A DNA stretch of 64,000 nt. Origin: Microbacterium sp. BLY (GTDB lineage Bacteria > Actinomycetota > Actinomycetes > Actinomycetales > Microbacteriaceae). The translations under genes were made by a program, and so were the position numbers. Below the pieces are notes generated by a model. It did not search any database and had not been told where the DNA came from. It was given only the letters and a program-made list of their open reading frames with translations. Shown here in pieces: positions 43,294 to 51,910 of this stretch (positions are counted from its first letter, which is position 1; each line of letters starts with the position of its first letter). The stretch spans positions 124,001 through 188,000 of the forward strand of contig NZ_JAGKSR010000002.1 in the NCBI RefSeq assembly GCF_017939615.1, written 5' to 3'.

Positions 43294-44036
43294 GGCTCGA
43301 CCTGCTTCCAGAACCCGCCGACGGTCTCGGTCACCTCGGCATGCATCTCATCGTCGGCGATGGTCGGGGTGCCGTCTCCGGACTGGGGCCCGTAGTCGCC
43401 GAAAGAGGCATGGGAGGCACCGTCGATCTCGACGAACTCCGCGTCCGCGGGGAGCTCGGCGCGGGCGTCCGCGATCTTCTCGGGCGTGGAGAGGCCGTCC
43501 TCGCTGCCGGAGACGCTGAGCACCGGAAGGTCGGAATCGGAGAGGTCGGTCGCGCAGTAGGAGGCGAAGAGCACGAGGGCGTCGGCGTCCGCCGCGAGCT
43601 GACAGGCGCGCACGCCGCCGAGGGAGTGGCCGCCCACGGCCCAGGTGCCGACGTCGGGCGCGGCGCTCGTGAAGGAGCCGAGGCCCCGCGGGTCGAAGAA
43701 GGCGAGGTTGAGCCAGGGGCGCGTGATGATGACCGTGGTGCCCTCCTCTGCGAGTCCCTGGAGGATCGACGCGTACGCCCACGGATCGACCTTCGCGCCC
43801 GGGATGAACACGAGTCCGCGGTCGGAGCCCCCGTCCGCCGGTTCCAGGACGATCCCTTCCTCGGCGTCGGTCACCGTGATCGCCGGGTTCTCCCGGACGG
43901 CGGCGAGCGGCTCGGGCTCTGCGGCCATGACGCCGATCTGGCTCCAGACGAGGATCCCGCCGATGGCGAGGAGGAGGACGACCGCCACACTCCACAGGAC
44001 CCGTCTCAGGACGCGGCGTCCGGGCTTCTTCTGCAC
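43290..44036 (-). CDS. Membrane-anchored alpha/beta hydrolase
   Basis: A 248-residue protein with an N-terminal anchor (VLWSVAVVLLLAIGGILVW) followed by an alpha/beta-hydrolase domain. The nucleophile elbow is GGHSLGGVRA, the oxyanion region GLVFIPGAKVDPWAYA, an acid in VSGSEDGLSTPE and a His in IDGASHASFGDYG. Similar proteins are annotated as dienelactone-hydrolase or chlorophyllase-like; the substrate is unknown and outside the membrane. GTG 44036 is fixed by a TAGCGT box 7 bases upstream, which rules out the long upstream frame. Confidence 0.85.
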   Translation of the reverse strand: MQKKPGRRVLRRVLWSVAVVLLLAIGGILVWSQIGVMAAEPEPLAAVRENPAITVTDAEEGIVLEPADGGSDRGLVFIPGAKVDPWAYASILQGLAEEGTTVIITRPWLNLAFFDPRGLGSFTSAAPDVGTWAVGGHSLGGVRACQLAADADALVLFASYCATDLSDSDLPVLSVSGSEDGLSTPEKIADARAELPADAEFVEIDGASHASFGDYGPQSGDGTPTIADDEMHAEVTETVGGFWKQVEP

Positions 44037-44043
44037 AGCAGCA

Positions 44044-44049
44044 ACGCTA
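44044..44049 (-). promoter_or_regulatory. Leaderless -10 box TAGCGT
   Basis: TAGCGT ends 7 bases before the GTG start at 44036. Confidence 0.55.
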
Positions 44050-44073
44050 CTCCCGCCCGGACGTCGCGTCCCG

Positions 44074-45228
44074 TCAGCCGGCCAGCGCCGCCTGACGGAG
44101 AGCCACGGCGTCGCGGATCGCCGGGAACAGCGGGTGCTCCGGATCCAGCCCCGTGGTGCGGACGGTGAAGCCCGCGGGGTCCTCGGTGCGCAGGAGCGTC
44201 TGCAGCTCCACGGCCTGCTCGTCTGCGGCGTCATCGAACTCGAGGGCCGCGGCGACGGCGGCCACCAGAGCGTCCGTCGACAGGCCGTGCTCGGCCGCCA
44301 TGGCCGCCGGGCCGATGAAGCGTTCATGCCGGGAGATCTTCCGCAGGGGCTGGCGTCCCACCCGCTGCACGGTGTCCACGAGCGCGGGGTTGCGGAAGCG
44401 TTCCAGGATGGTCGCCCGGTACTGCGCGAGCTCGGCCGGGTCCAGGCCGTGCTCGACGACCAGCACCGCCGAGGTCTCCTCCAGGGCGGCGGCGACCTGC
44501 GCGGCGATGGACTCGTCCGCCAGCGCGTCCGAGATCCGCTCGATGCCGGCTCGCGCCCCGAAGTACGCGGTGGCAGCGTGACCGGTGTTCACCGTGAAGA
44601 GCTTGCGCTCGATGTACGGGGCGAGGTCCGCGACGAAATGGGCACCGGGAATCCGCGGCGGGGTGTCGCCGAAGGGTGCCGACTCGATGGCCCACTCGAA
44701 GTACGGCTCGACCGTGACGTCGATGCCGCCGCCCGCCGGCTGCGCCGGCACGATGCGGTCCACAGCGGTGTTCGCGAAGACGGCGCGGGAGAGCAGCGTC
44801 TCGGCGTCCGTACCGGCCGCGGCGACGATCTCCTGCCGCAGCTGGTCGGTCGCGCCGATGGCGTTCTCGCAGGCCATCACCTGCAGAGGCGCGGTCTCGG
44901 GGGAGCGCAGGGCGAGACCGGCGACGATCGACGGAGCCACGAACCGCAGGACGGTCGGGCCGACGGCCGTGGTGACGACGTCGGCCGTCGCCACCTCCTC
45001 CGCCACCGCCGCCGGGTCCGTGCGGCTGTTCACCGCACGGAACCCGGTGACGATGTGGTCGGTCCCTCCGGGGCCGGCTTCGTGGACGGTGTAGGAGCCG
45101 GCCTGATCGATCGCCTCCACGAGCGCGTCAGCGACGTCGGAGAAGACGACCTCGTACCCGCCCTCGTGCAGGAGCAGGCCGACGAATCCGCGCCCGATGT
45201 TGCCCGCCCCGAAGTGGACCGCCTTCAT
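44074..45228 (-). CDS. mtlD: Mannitol-1-phosphate 5-dehydrogenase
   Basis: A 384-residue NAD-dependent enzyme oxidising mannitol-1-phosphate to fructose-6-phosphate. N-terminal AVHFGAGNIGRGFVGLLLHEGGY is the MtlD nucleotide fold; FVADLAPYIERKLFTVNTGHAATAYFG holds the catalytic Lys and His region. Last gene of the mannitol operon, overlapping mtlF by ATGA. Confidence 0.96.
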   Translation of the reverse strand: MKAVHFGAGNIGRGFVGLLLHEGGYEVVFSDVADALVEAIDQAGSYTVHEAGPGGTDHIVTGFRAVNSRTDPAAVAEEVATADVVTTAVGPTVLRFVAPSIVAGLALRSPETAPLQVMACENAIGATDQLRQEIVAAAGTDAETLLSRAVFANTAVDRIVPAQPAGGGIDVTVEPYFEWAIESAPFGDTPPRIPGAHFVADLAPYIERKLFTVNTGHAATAYFGARAGIERISDALADESIAAQVAAALEETSAVLVVEHGLDPAELAQYRATILERFRNPALVDTVQRVGRQPLRKISRHERFIGPAAMAAEHGLSTDALVAAVAAALEFDDAADEQAVELQTLLRTEDPAGFTVRTTGLDPEHPLFPAIRDAVALRQAALAG

Positions 45229-45659
45229 CCCTCGTTCACCTCCGAGAGCAGGGCGAACAGCTCGTCCGGCGTGGTCGCCGCCGCCAGCCGGGCGACGTCG
45301 TCCTCCTCCGAGAACAGGATCGCGATGCGGGACAGGATGTCGAGGTGCTCGTCGCCGACTCCGGCGATGCCGATCACGAACGTCGCCTGCTCGCCGTCCC
45401 AGTCGACCCCACCGTCATAGCGGACGACGGACAGGGCGGAGGCGAGGATGGCGTCCTTCGCGTCGTTCGTGCCGTGCGGGATCGCCAGCCCGTTGCCCAT
45501 GTACGTCGACACCGTCTCCTCGCGCTGGCGCATCGCGTCGACGTACGCCGGGGTCACCGCGCCGGCGGCGACCAGGATGCCGGTCGCCTCCTGCAGGGCC
45601 TCGTCGCGCGAGGCCCCTCCTGGGTGGATGCGGACCTGCTCGGCAGTGAGAACGCTCAT
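45225..45659 (-). CDS. mtlF: PTS mannitol-specific EIIA
   Basis: A 144-residue EIIA of the fructose/mannitol class. The phosphorylated His is in GNGLAIPHGTND. It takes phosphate from HPr and gives it to the IIB domain of MtlA. Both ends overlap neighbours by ATGA. The start at 45659 opens MSVLTAEQVRIHPGG. Confidence 0.94.
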   Translation of the reverse strand: MSVLTAEQVRIHPGGASRDEALQEATGILVAAGAVTPAYVDAMRQREETVSTYMGNGLAIPHGTNDAKDAILASALSVVRYDGGVDWDGEQATFVIGIAGVGDEHLDILSRIAILFSEEDDVARLAAATTPDELFALLSEVNEG

Positions 45660-47281
45660 TCTTCGTCCTTTCGCTGTTCCTTGACCATCTCGACGACCTC
45701 GTCGTACTTCGGCGAGTTCATGAAGTTGTCCACCGACACGTGCACCGAGTCCGGCGACTTCGCCGTGGCCCGGTCGGTGAGTTGCTGCTGGGTGATGACC
45801 ACATCGGCCGTCCCGTCGAGGTTCGCGATGGCGGCATTCGTGACGGTGACGCCTTCGATACCGGCCTTCTTGATCTTGTTGCGCAGCACGCTCGCTCCCA
45901 TCGCGGAGGAGCCCATGCCGGCGTCGCACGCGAACACGATCGTCGAGATCGGACGGTCGACGACCGTGGTGGTCGCCTCAGCAGGGGCGGCGGCCGTGCC
46001 GGTGGAGGAGCGCAGCGCATCCATCGCGGCGGACGACTTGCCCTTGTTGGCCTCGGTCTGCGCGATCGCCGCGCCGAAGGTGTCGCTCTCCGCTTCGAGG
46101 TCGCGCTTGCGGGAGGCGCGCAGGATCACGGCGGTGAGCAGGAACGTGACGGTCGCGGCCAGGATGACCGACAGGTACACGACCAGGAGGTTGGCGACGC
46201 CGGGGCCGATGGCCGCGGCAGTCACGGCGATGATGCTGCCGGGGGCCGCCGGGAAGGCCAGGCCGCCGCCGAGGACCATGTTCGTCGTCACTCCGGTCGC
46301 GCCACCCGCGATGAGCGCGAGGATCGTGGCGGGCTTGCTGAGCGCGTACGGGAAGTAGATCTCGTGGATGCCGCCGAAGAACTGGATGATGGCGGCACCG
46401 GGAGCGGAGGCCTTGGCCGCGCCGACCCCGAAGAAGCTGAACGCCAGCAGCAGTCCGATGCCGGGCCCGGGGTTCGCCTCGATGAGGAAGAGGATCGACT
46501 TGCCGGTCTCGGCGGCCTGATCGATGCCGAGCGGGGTGAACACGCCGTGGTTGATGGCATTGTTGAGGAAGAGCACCTTGGCCGGCTCGACGATGATCGA
46601 CACCAGGGGCAGGAGGTTCAGGTCGACGAGACCGTCGACCGCGGCGCCCAGCGCGGTGCTGACACCGAGGATGACCGGACCGAACGCGAAGAATCCGAGG
46701 ATCGCGAGGACCATGCCGAGGATGCCGGCCGAGAAGTTGTTGACGAGCATCTCGAAACCGGGACGGATCCGGCCCTCCCACAGGCGGTCCATCCGCTTCG
46801 TCAGCCAGGCGGCGATCGGACCCATGATCATGGCCCCGAGGAACATCGGGATGTTCGTTCCGACGATCACACCGACGGTCGCGATGGTCGCCACGACACC
46901 GCCGCGCTCGCCGTAGACCAGGCGGCCCGCGGTGTTGGCGATGAGGAGGGGCAGGAGGTACGTCACCATCGGGCCGACGAGGCCGACGTAGGCGGCGATG
47001 TTGCCGCTGTCTCCCTCGGCGACGGCGGTCATGGCGCCCTGCCATCCGATCACGGCCGAGTCGCCGCCGCCGCCGATGATCTCGGCGACGCCGGCCCAGT
47101 GCCAGCCGAACGGACTCCGGGCACCGAAGAACCCGTCGGGGATGAAGAGCATCGTGATGAAGCCCCAGGCGATGAAGGCCGCGATGTTCGGCATGATCAT
47201 GCCGGAGAGGAACGTGCCGAAACGCTGCACGCCCACGCGGAGGCCACCGGTGCGGGTGGCGGCGGGTGACGTCGTCGTCAT
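45656..47281 (-). CDS. mtlA: PTS mannitol-specific EIICB
   Basis: A 541-residue permease. The IIC domain occupies ~1-345 with about eight membrane segments (VGVQRFGTFLSGMIMPNIAAFIAWGF; the GGIHEIYFPYAL signature), and a linker leads to the IIB domain from ~440 with phospho-Cys in VFACDAGMGSSAMGAS. The IIA domain found at the end of E. coli MtlA is encoded separately by mtlF. It imports and phosphorylates mannitol. Confidence 0.95.
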   Translation of the reverse strand: MTTTSPAATRTGGLRVGVQRFGTFLSGMIMPNIAAFIAWGFITMLFIPDGFFGARSPFGWHWAGVAEIIGGGGDSAVIGWQGAMTAVAEGDSGNIAAYVGLVGPMVTYLLPLLIANTAGRLVYGERGGVVATIATVGVIVGTNIPMFLGAMIMGPIAAWLTKRMDRLWEGRIRPGFEMLVNNFSAGILGMVLAILGFFAFGPVILGVSTALGAAVDGLVDLNLLPLVSIIVEPAKVLFLNNAINHGVFTPLGIDQAAETGKSILFLIEANPGPGIGLLLAFSFFGVGAAKASAPGAAIIQFFGGIHEIYFPYALSKPATILALIAGGATGVTTNMVLGGGLAFPAAPGSIIAVTAAAIGPGVANLLVVYLSVILAATVTFLLTAVILRASRKRDLEAESDTFGAAIAQTEANKGKSSAAMDALRSSTGTAAAPAEATTTVVDRPISTIVFACDAGMGSSAMGASVLRNKIKKAGIEGVTVTNAAIANLDGTADVVITQQQLTDRATAKSPDSVHVSVDNFMNSPKYDEVVEMVKEQRKDEE

Positions 47282-48963
47282 GATGTGGTCTCTTTCTGGT
47301 GAGGGGGGAGGGCCGCGGCGAGGGTCGCCGCAGCGGTGCGGGCGGAGGGGGCGTCGTCCGCGGCCAGCGCGGCTTCCGCGAGGCGCACGGCCTCATCGGG
47401 CGTGCGGGCGGCGAGCGCCTGACGCACGTCGGCGAGGGCGGACGGGGCCATGGACAGACTCGTGGCGCCGAGCCCCACGAGGACGACGGCGAGCAGCGGG
47501 TCGGCGGCGGCCTCGCCGCAGATCCCGACCGGCTTGCCCAGGCGGGCGCCGGCCGTGCCGACCTCCCGCACGAGGCGCAGCACGGCGGGATGCCACGGGT
47601 CCTGGAACGAGGCCACCGAGCCGAGGAGACGGTCTGCGGCCATCGTGTACTGCGTGAGGTCGTTCGTGCCGATCGACGCGAAGTCCGCGTGAGCCAGCAC
47701 GCGGTCGGCGAGCAGCGCGCTGGAGGGCACCTCGACCATGACCCCTGCGGTCTGCAGGCCGTACTCCCGGGCGAGGCCGGTGAAGTACGCGGTCTCCTCG
47801 ACCGTGGCGACCATGGGTGCCATGACCCAGAGGTCGGCGGAGGTCTCGGCGTCGGCCTCGGCGAGCGCCGTCAGCTGCTCGCGGAGGATGTCTTCACTCG
47901 CCCGGAGCGCTCGCAGACCACGCAGGCCCAGGGCCGGGTTCTCCTCGTGGGCGTCGTTGAGGAAGGCCAACGGCTTGTCCGCCCCCGCGTCGAGCATCCG
48001 CACGACGACCTTCTGCCCGGGGAAGGCCTCCAGCAGCTCCCGGTACGCCTGGCGCTGCTGGGCCACGGTGGGCGCCTGCGACGCGGACAGGAAGAGGAAC
48101 TCGGTGCGGAACAGCCCGACGCCCTCCGCGCCGCGCGCCACCGCGTCCGCCGCGTCCGCGGGCTTGCCCAGGTTCGCGAGCAGCGCGACCGGCGTGCCGT
48201 CGGCGAGGGCACCGGGCGTGAGGGGCGCGTCGTCCGCGGCCCTGCGGGCGGCGGCGCGCTCGGTGGCACGAGCACGCTCGTCGTCGGTGGGTTCGCGGGT
48301 GACGACACCAGCGGCGGCGTCGACGATCACCGTCTCCCCGGTGGACAGCGCCGTGCCGCCGGCGACGCCGACGACCGCCACGATGCCCTTCTCCCTGGCG
48401 AGGATCGCGGTGTGGGAGGTGGGTCCGCCGTCGGTGGTCACGAGGGCGAGCACCTGGTCGAGGTTCAGCAGGGCCGTGTCGGCCGGGGCGAGGTCGCGCG
48501 CCACGAGGACGAAGGGGTGGCCGGGGTCGGGGACGCCGGGGGCGTCCACCCCGCGCAGGCGGGCGAGCACCCGCTGGGCGATGTCGTCGAGGTCGGCGGC
48601 GCGCTCGCCGAGGTAGCCGCCGACGGCCTCGAGCGTCGCACGGAACCCGGCGAAGGCGTCATGCACCGCCCACTCCGCGGTCGCACCGGCATCGATCCTG
48701 GCGTCGACCTCGTCCTGCAGGGTGGGGTCCTCCGCGATCATCGCCTGCGCCTCGAGGACCTCCCTGGCCGCCCCGCCGGCGGCCTCGCCGCGTTCCGTGA
48801 GTTCGCGGGCGACGACCGCGACCGCCTCGCGGGCCCTGGCGCGCTCTGCCTCGGCTCCCGCCGTGCTCGGAACGTTCTCAGGCGCCGGCAGCGCCTCGGT
48901 CATGCGCACGACCGGCCCCTGCGCGACGCCGAGGCCAATCCCCACTCCTCGCAGCGCGCTCAT
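47278..48963 (-). CDS. ptsI: Phosphoenolpyruvate-protein phosphotransferase (EI)
   Basis: A 561-residue EI that moves phosphate from PEP to HPr. The phospho-His is in GGPTSHTAILARE near residue 190. PEP-site segments are GLFRTEFLF, RMLDAGADKPLAF and SIGTNDLTQY, and the catalytic Cys is in GICGEAA. The gene is unusual only in place: this general PTS component sits inside the mannitol operon, with ATGA overlaps to ptsH and mtlA. Confidence 0.96.
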   Translation of the reverse strand: MSALRGVGIGLGVAQGPVVRMTEALPAPENVPSTAGAEAERARAREAVAVVARELTERGEAAGGAAREVLEAQAMIAEDPTLQDEVDARIDAGATAEWAVHDAFAGFRATLEAVGGYLGERAADLDDIAQRVLARLRGVDAPGVPDPGHPFVLVARDLAPADTALLNLDQVLALVTTDGGPTSHTAILAREKGIVAVVGVAGGTALSTGETVIVDAAAGVVTREPTDDERARATERAAARRAADDAPLTPGALADGTPVALLANLGKPADAADAVARGAEGVGLFRTEFLFLSASQAPTVAQQRQAYRELLEAFPGQKVVVRMLDAGADKPLAFLNDAHEENPALGLRGLRALRASEDILREQLTALAEADAETSADLWVMAPMVATVEETAYFTGLAREYGLQTAGVMVEVPSSALLADRVLAHADFASIGTNDLTQYTMAADRLLGSVASFQDPWHPAVLRLVREVGTAGARLGKPVGICGEAAADPLLAVVLVGLGATSLSMAPSALADVRQALAARTPDEAVRLAEAALAADDAPSARTAAATLAAALPPHQKETTS

Positions 48964-49241
48964 CCGGTCGCGTCCTGGTCGTGGTCGGTCGTCAGCAGCT
49001 CCGTGAGAGTGTCCAGCACGTCCTCCGCGCCGTCGCCCTCGGCCGTCAGCGTCACGTAGTCGCCGTGCTCGATCGCCAGGGCGATCACCCCGAGGATGCT
49101 CGCCGCGTTGACGGGCTTGCCGGAGTCCTTGGCGATGGTGACCGCGAGGCCGGAGTCCTTCGCGGCCTGCGCGAAGATCTTCGCCGGACGGGCGTGCAGG
49201 CCGTGCGAGGAGCCGATGCGGACGGTGCGGGTGGCGGTCAT
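48960..49241 (-). CDS. ptsH: Phosphocarrier protein HPr
   Basis: A 93-residue HPr. The phospho-His is in SSHGLHARPA (residue 16), and the Ser of ASILGV corresponds to regulatory Ser46. An acidic C-terminal extension (DHDQDATG) goes beyond the usual 85-88 residues. Overlaps ptsI and the IIB gene by ATGA. A second HPr lies at 51.6-51.9 kb. Confidence 0.96.
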   Translation of the reverse strand: MTATRTVRIGSSHGLHARPAKIFAQAAKDSGLAVTIAKDSGKPVNAASILGVIALAIEHGDYVTLTAEGDGAEDVLDTLTELLTTDHDQDATG

Positions 49242-49555
49242 GGTGTTCCTTTCGGGGCCTCGCCGGCCGCGGCGAGGGTCGACTGGGCGAGCAGGAGGGT
49301 GCGACGGCCCTCGCGGTCGGCGAAGACGTCGTCCGGGAGGACGACGACGGGTGCGGACGTGAGAGTGCGGAGCATCGCCAGGCGCTCACGCAGATGCGGG
49401 CCGACGAGGACGAGATCATGGCCGCCGTGGGCGACCGCGCTCTCCGTCCCGGCGTCCGCGTCCCAGTCGAGACCGGTCGCGGCGGCGGCGGTGCGCAGGC
49501 GCTGTGCGACGAACGTGCTCGACGCCCCAGCGCCGCAGACCACGAGAATCCTCAT
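49238..49555 (-). CDS. PTS EIIB-like protein (orphan)
   Basis: A 105-residue protein of the lactose/cellobiose-type IIB fold: the phospho-Cys is in VVCGAGASSTFVAQRL (Cys8), then DLVLVGPHLRERL and PVVVLPDDVFADREGR. No matching IIC or IIA is seen in the window. It is the first gene of the mtl operon, directly opposite the regulator gene. It may be part of another PTS, or it may serve as a phosphorylation-state partner of the regulator. ATG 49555 follows AGGAAGG. Confidence 0.8.
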   Translation of the reverse strand: MRILVVCGAGASSTFVAQRLRTAAAATGLDWDADAGTESAVAHGGHDLVLVGPHLRERLAMLRTLTSAPVVVLPDDVFADREGRRTLLLAQSTLAAAGEAPKGTP

Positions 49556-49718
49556 CGATGTCACCTTCCTGAGAACAGTCTGGGAAAGCAGGGCGCGTGG
49601 GCACCAACACGTTCTCTTCCGCCCCTGCGGAACCCCCGTCGCCGCCCCGGAGCCGTCCGGGGCTGTCATCATGGAGAGCAATCGGACAGTGCCGTCAGCA
49701 CGGGAACTCGGAGGGATC
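49556..49718. promoter_or_regulatory. Divergent control region of the mtl operon and its regulator
   Basis: 163 bases between the IIB gene (minus) and the activator gene (plus). Two inverted repeats stand out: GAGAAC (49571-49576) with GTTCTC (49611-49616), and CCCCGGA (49645-49651) with TCCGGGG (49656-49662). These are candidate sites for the MtlR-type activator or a carbon regulator. No clear -10 boxes with leaderless spacing are present. An in-frame ATG at 49671 could be an earlier start of the regulator. Confidence 0.5.
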
Positions 49719-51641
49719 ATGTCGCGCCAGCGTCAGGACCAGCTCCTCTCCGCGCTGCTGCGCGAGGAGGGCTGGGCGACCGCCGGCACCCTCGCCGATC
49801 TCCTGGGCGTGACCCCGCGGAGCATCCGCTCGTACGTCGCGGCGCTGAACGCCCGCACACCCGGCGCCGCCGTCGTCGAGTCCGGTCCCGCGGGCTATCG
49901 CGCCGGCCCCGGCGCCCGTGGCGCCCTCCGGGTCCGGCAGGGTGGCGACTCCGCACCGCGGGAACGCCTCCACGCGCTCGTCCGGCTGCTCCTCGACGCG
50001 CCGGAGGGCATCGACGTCTTCGACACCGCGGACGCGCTGCACGTGAGCGAGGCGACCCTCGAGGCCGATCTCGTGCGGGTGCGCGGCCTCCTCGACGGCA
50101 CCGACCTGACGTTGGAGCGGGCGCGCGAACGGGTGCGGCTCCGCGGCGACGAGGCGGCGCAGCGGCGTCTGCTCAGCCGCCTCGCCCATGACGAGATGGA
50201 CGACGCGTCCTTCCACCCCGAGATCTTCCGGAGAGCCCTCTCCGGCACGGCCGTCGACGCGAGGGCCGTCGGTCCCTTCAAATCCGCCCTGGTCGGCGAG
50301 CTCGGCGAACTCGGCTACTACGTCAACGAGCTCGCGATCGCCGACGTCCTGCTCCACATCGCCATCGCGGCCGAGCGCGTGGCGGCCGGCCGGGCCCTCG
50401 AGGCTCCGCCGTCCGGCGCCCGACCCGAGATCCCGCGGGTGGGTGCCGTCATCGCGCGGCTCGCGGCCGCGCACTTCGATGTGGTGCTCGGGGAGGGGGA
50501 CAGCGGACACCTGGCCTCCCTCGTCCTGACGCGCATCGTCGCTCCGGGCGGCGAGGCGACAAGGGAACTCGCGCGCAGCGGTGTCAGTCCGGACGTGGAG
50601 GCCGCGGTACGGGCCGAGATCGCGCGGGCGGCCGACGACTACCGGGTCGACCTCGTCGACGAGACCTTCGTGCTGCGTCTCGCCCTGCACGTGCAGAACC
50701 TCCTCCGGCGGGCCGAGGAGAGCGCCCTCACCCGCAACCCGCTGACCCGGTCGTTGAAGACGACGTATCCGATGATCTTCGAGGTCGCGGTCTCGATCGC
50801 GAGCGGCCTCCACGACCGGCTCGGGACCCCGATCCACGACGACGAGATCGCCTACATCGCCATGCACGTCGGGGGACGGCTGGAGCGGAGCCGCAAGGCG
50901 GAGTCCATCCTCACCGCGACGATCGTCTGCCCCGGCTACTACGAGCTGCACGAACTGCTCCGCTCCAGCGTCGACCGCTCGCTGGGGTCGGCCATCGAGG
51001 TCACCAGCGTCGTCACCAACGTCGACCCGGACTGGGCGTCCTTCGACACCGACCTCGTGCTGAGCACGATCGAACCGGGAACCGGCGGCGACCGGTTCGT
51101 CCGCATCCAGCCGTTCCTCACCGATGCCGATGTCGACCGCATCCAGCAGGCCGCGGCCCGGCTGCGGCGCGGTCGGCGGCTCACCAGACTCCGCGAGGAG
51201 CTCGCCCGCTACTTCCACCCGGACGCCTATGTGCACCCGCTCCCCGACGACGGCGAGGAGGCCATCATCCGACGCCTCGGCGCTCCGCTCGTCCGCGCCG
51301 GGCTCATCGGCGACGACTACGTGGACAACACGATCGTGCGCGAGCGGATGTCATCGACGGCCTTCACCGACGCGCTCGCCGTCCCGCACGCGCTCCAGAT
51401 GACCGCGACGCGCACGGCCATCGCACTCGGTGTGGCCGACGGATCGGCGGCGTGGGGAGACGGCCGCGTGCAGGTCGTCGCGCTCGCCGCCTTCAGCGAG
51501 AGCGACCGGGCCGCGTTCCAGACCGTGTTCGAGCAGCTCGTCGAGGTGTTCAGCGAGCGGGAGAGCGTGCAGCGGATCGTCCGCCGCGGCACGACGTTCG
51601 AGGGCTTCCTCGACGAGCTCGTCGCCGTCATCGACGGCTGA
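49719..51641 (+). CDS. mtlR: MtlR/LicR-type PTS-controlled transcriptional activator
   Basis: A 640-residue regulator. Two N-terminal helix-turn-helix parts come first (LADLLGVTPRSIRSYVAALN, then DALHVSEATLEADLVRVRG), then PRD1 (~165-270) and PRD2 (~280-390, with DDEIAYIAMHVGGRLE). A IIB-like domain near 400 carries Cys in TIVCPGYYELHELL, and a C-terminal IIA domain carries His in ALAVPHAL. Such proteins are activated or inhibited by phosphorylation from HPr and EII. Its place opposite the mannitol operon makes that its likely target. ATG 49719 follows GGAGGG. Confidence 0.9.
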   Translation: MSRQRQDQLLSALLREEGWATAGTLADLLGVTPRSIRSYVAALNARTPGAAVVESGPAGYRAGPGARGALRVRQGGDSAPRERLHALVRLLLDAPEGIDVFDTADALHVSEATLEADLVRVRGLLDGTDLTLERARERVRLRGDEAAQRRLLSRLAHDEMDDASFHPEIFRRALSGTAVDARAVGPFKSALVGELGELGYYVNELAIADVLLHIAIAAERVAAGRALEAPPSGARPEIPRVGAVIARLAAAHFDVVLGEGDSGHLASLVLTRIVAPGGEATRELARSGVSPDVEAAVRAEIARAADDYRVDLVDETFVLRLALHVQNLLRRAEESALTRNPLTRSLKTTYPMIFEVAVSIASGLHDRLGTPIHDDEIAYIAMHVGGRLERSRKAESILTATIVCPGYYELHELLRSSVDRSLGSAIEVTSVVTNVDPDWASFDTDLVLSTIEPGTGGDRFVRIQPFLTDADVDRIQQAAARLRRGRRLTRLREELARYFHPDAYVHPLPDDGEEAIIRRLGAPLVRAGLIGDDYVDNTIVRERMSSTAFTDALAVPHALQMTATRTAIALGVADGSAAWGDGRVQVVALAAFSESDRAAFQTVFEQLVEVFSERESVQRIVRRGTTFEGFLDELVAVIDG

Positions 51642-51644
51642 GGC

Positions 51645-51908
51645 TCAGGCGTCCGGCGCCAGCACCCGCGCGAGCTGCGCGAGGACGCTCTCCGACGTGG
51701 CGGAGGGGGCGGTCTCCAGCAGCACCTCGTCGCCCGGAGCGAGGGCGAGGTCCATCACGGCGAGGACGCTGCGCAGATCGACCGTGGTGCCGTCGGACGT
51801 GCGCAGCGTGACCGGGAGCTCGTGCGCCTGCGCAAGGCGCACGAGCTCCGCGACCGGTCGTGCGTGCACCCCGTTGTGGGCGCTGACGACGACGTGGCGG
51901 ACCGGCAT
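51645..51908 (-). CDS. Second HPr-family phosphocarrier protein
   Basis: An 87-residue HPr paralogue. The phospho-His motif is SAHNGVHARPVAELV, and a Ser is kept near the regulatory position (LRSVLAVMDLAL). It differs widely from the ptsH product. It is the last gene of the deoD-mutase-HPr run, 2 bases after the mutase stop, and convergent with mtlR with a gap of 3 bases. It may serve another PTS or regulation of mtlR; the sequence alone does not say. Confidence 0.85.
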   Translation of the reverse strand: MPVRHVVVSAHNGVHARPVAELVRLAQAHELPVTLRTSDGTTVDLRSVLAVMDLALAPGDEVLLETAPSATSESVLAQLARVLAPDA

Positions 51909-51910
51909 GG

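Noticed and set aside
44037..44327. N-terminal extension of the alpha/beta hydrolase to an upstream ATG
   Set aside because: The extra ~97 residues are antisense to mtlD and low in complexity; a TAGCGT box and a membrane anchor fix the start at GTG 44036.
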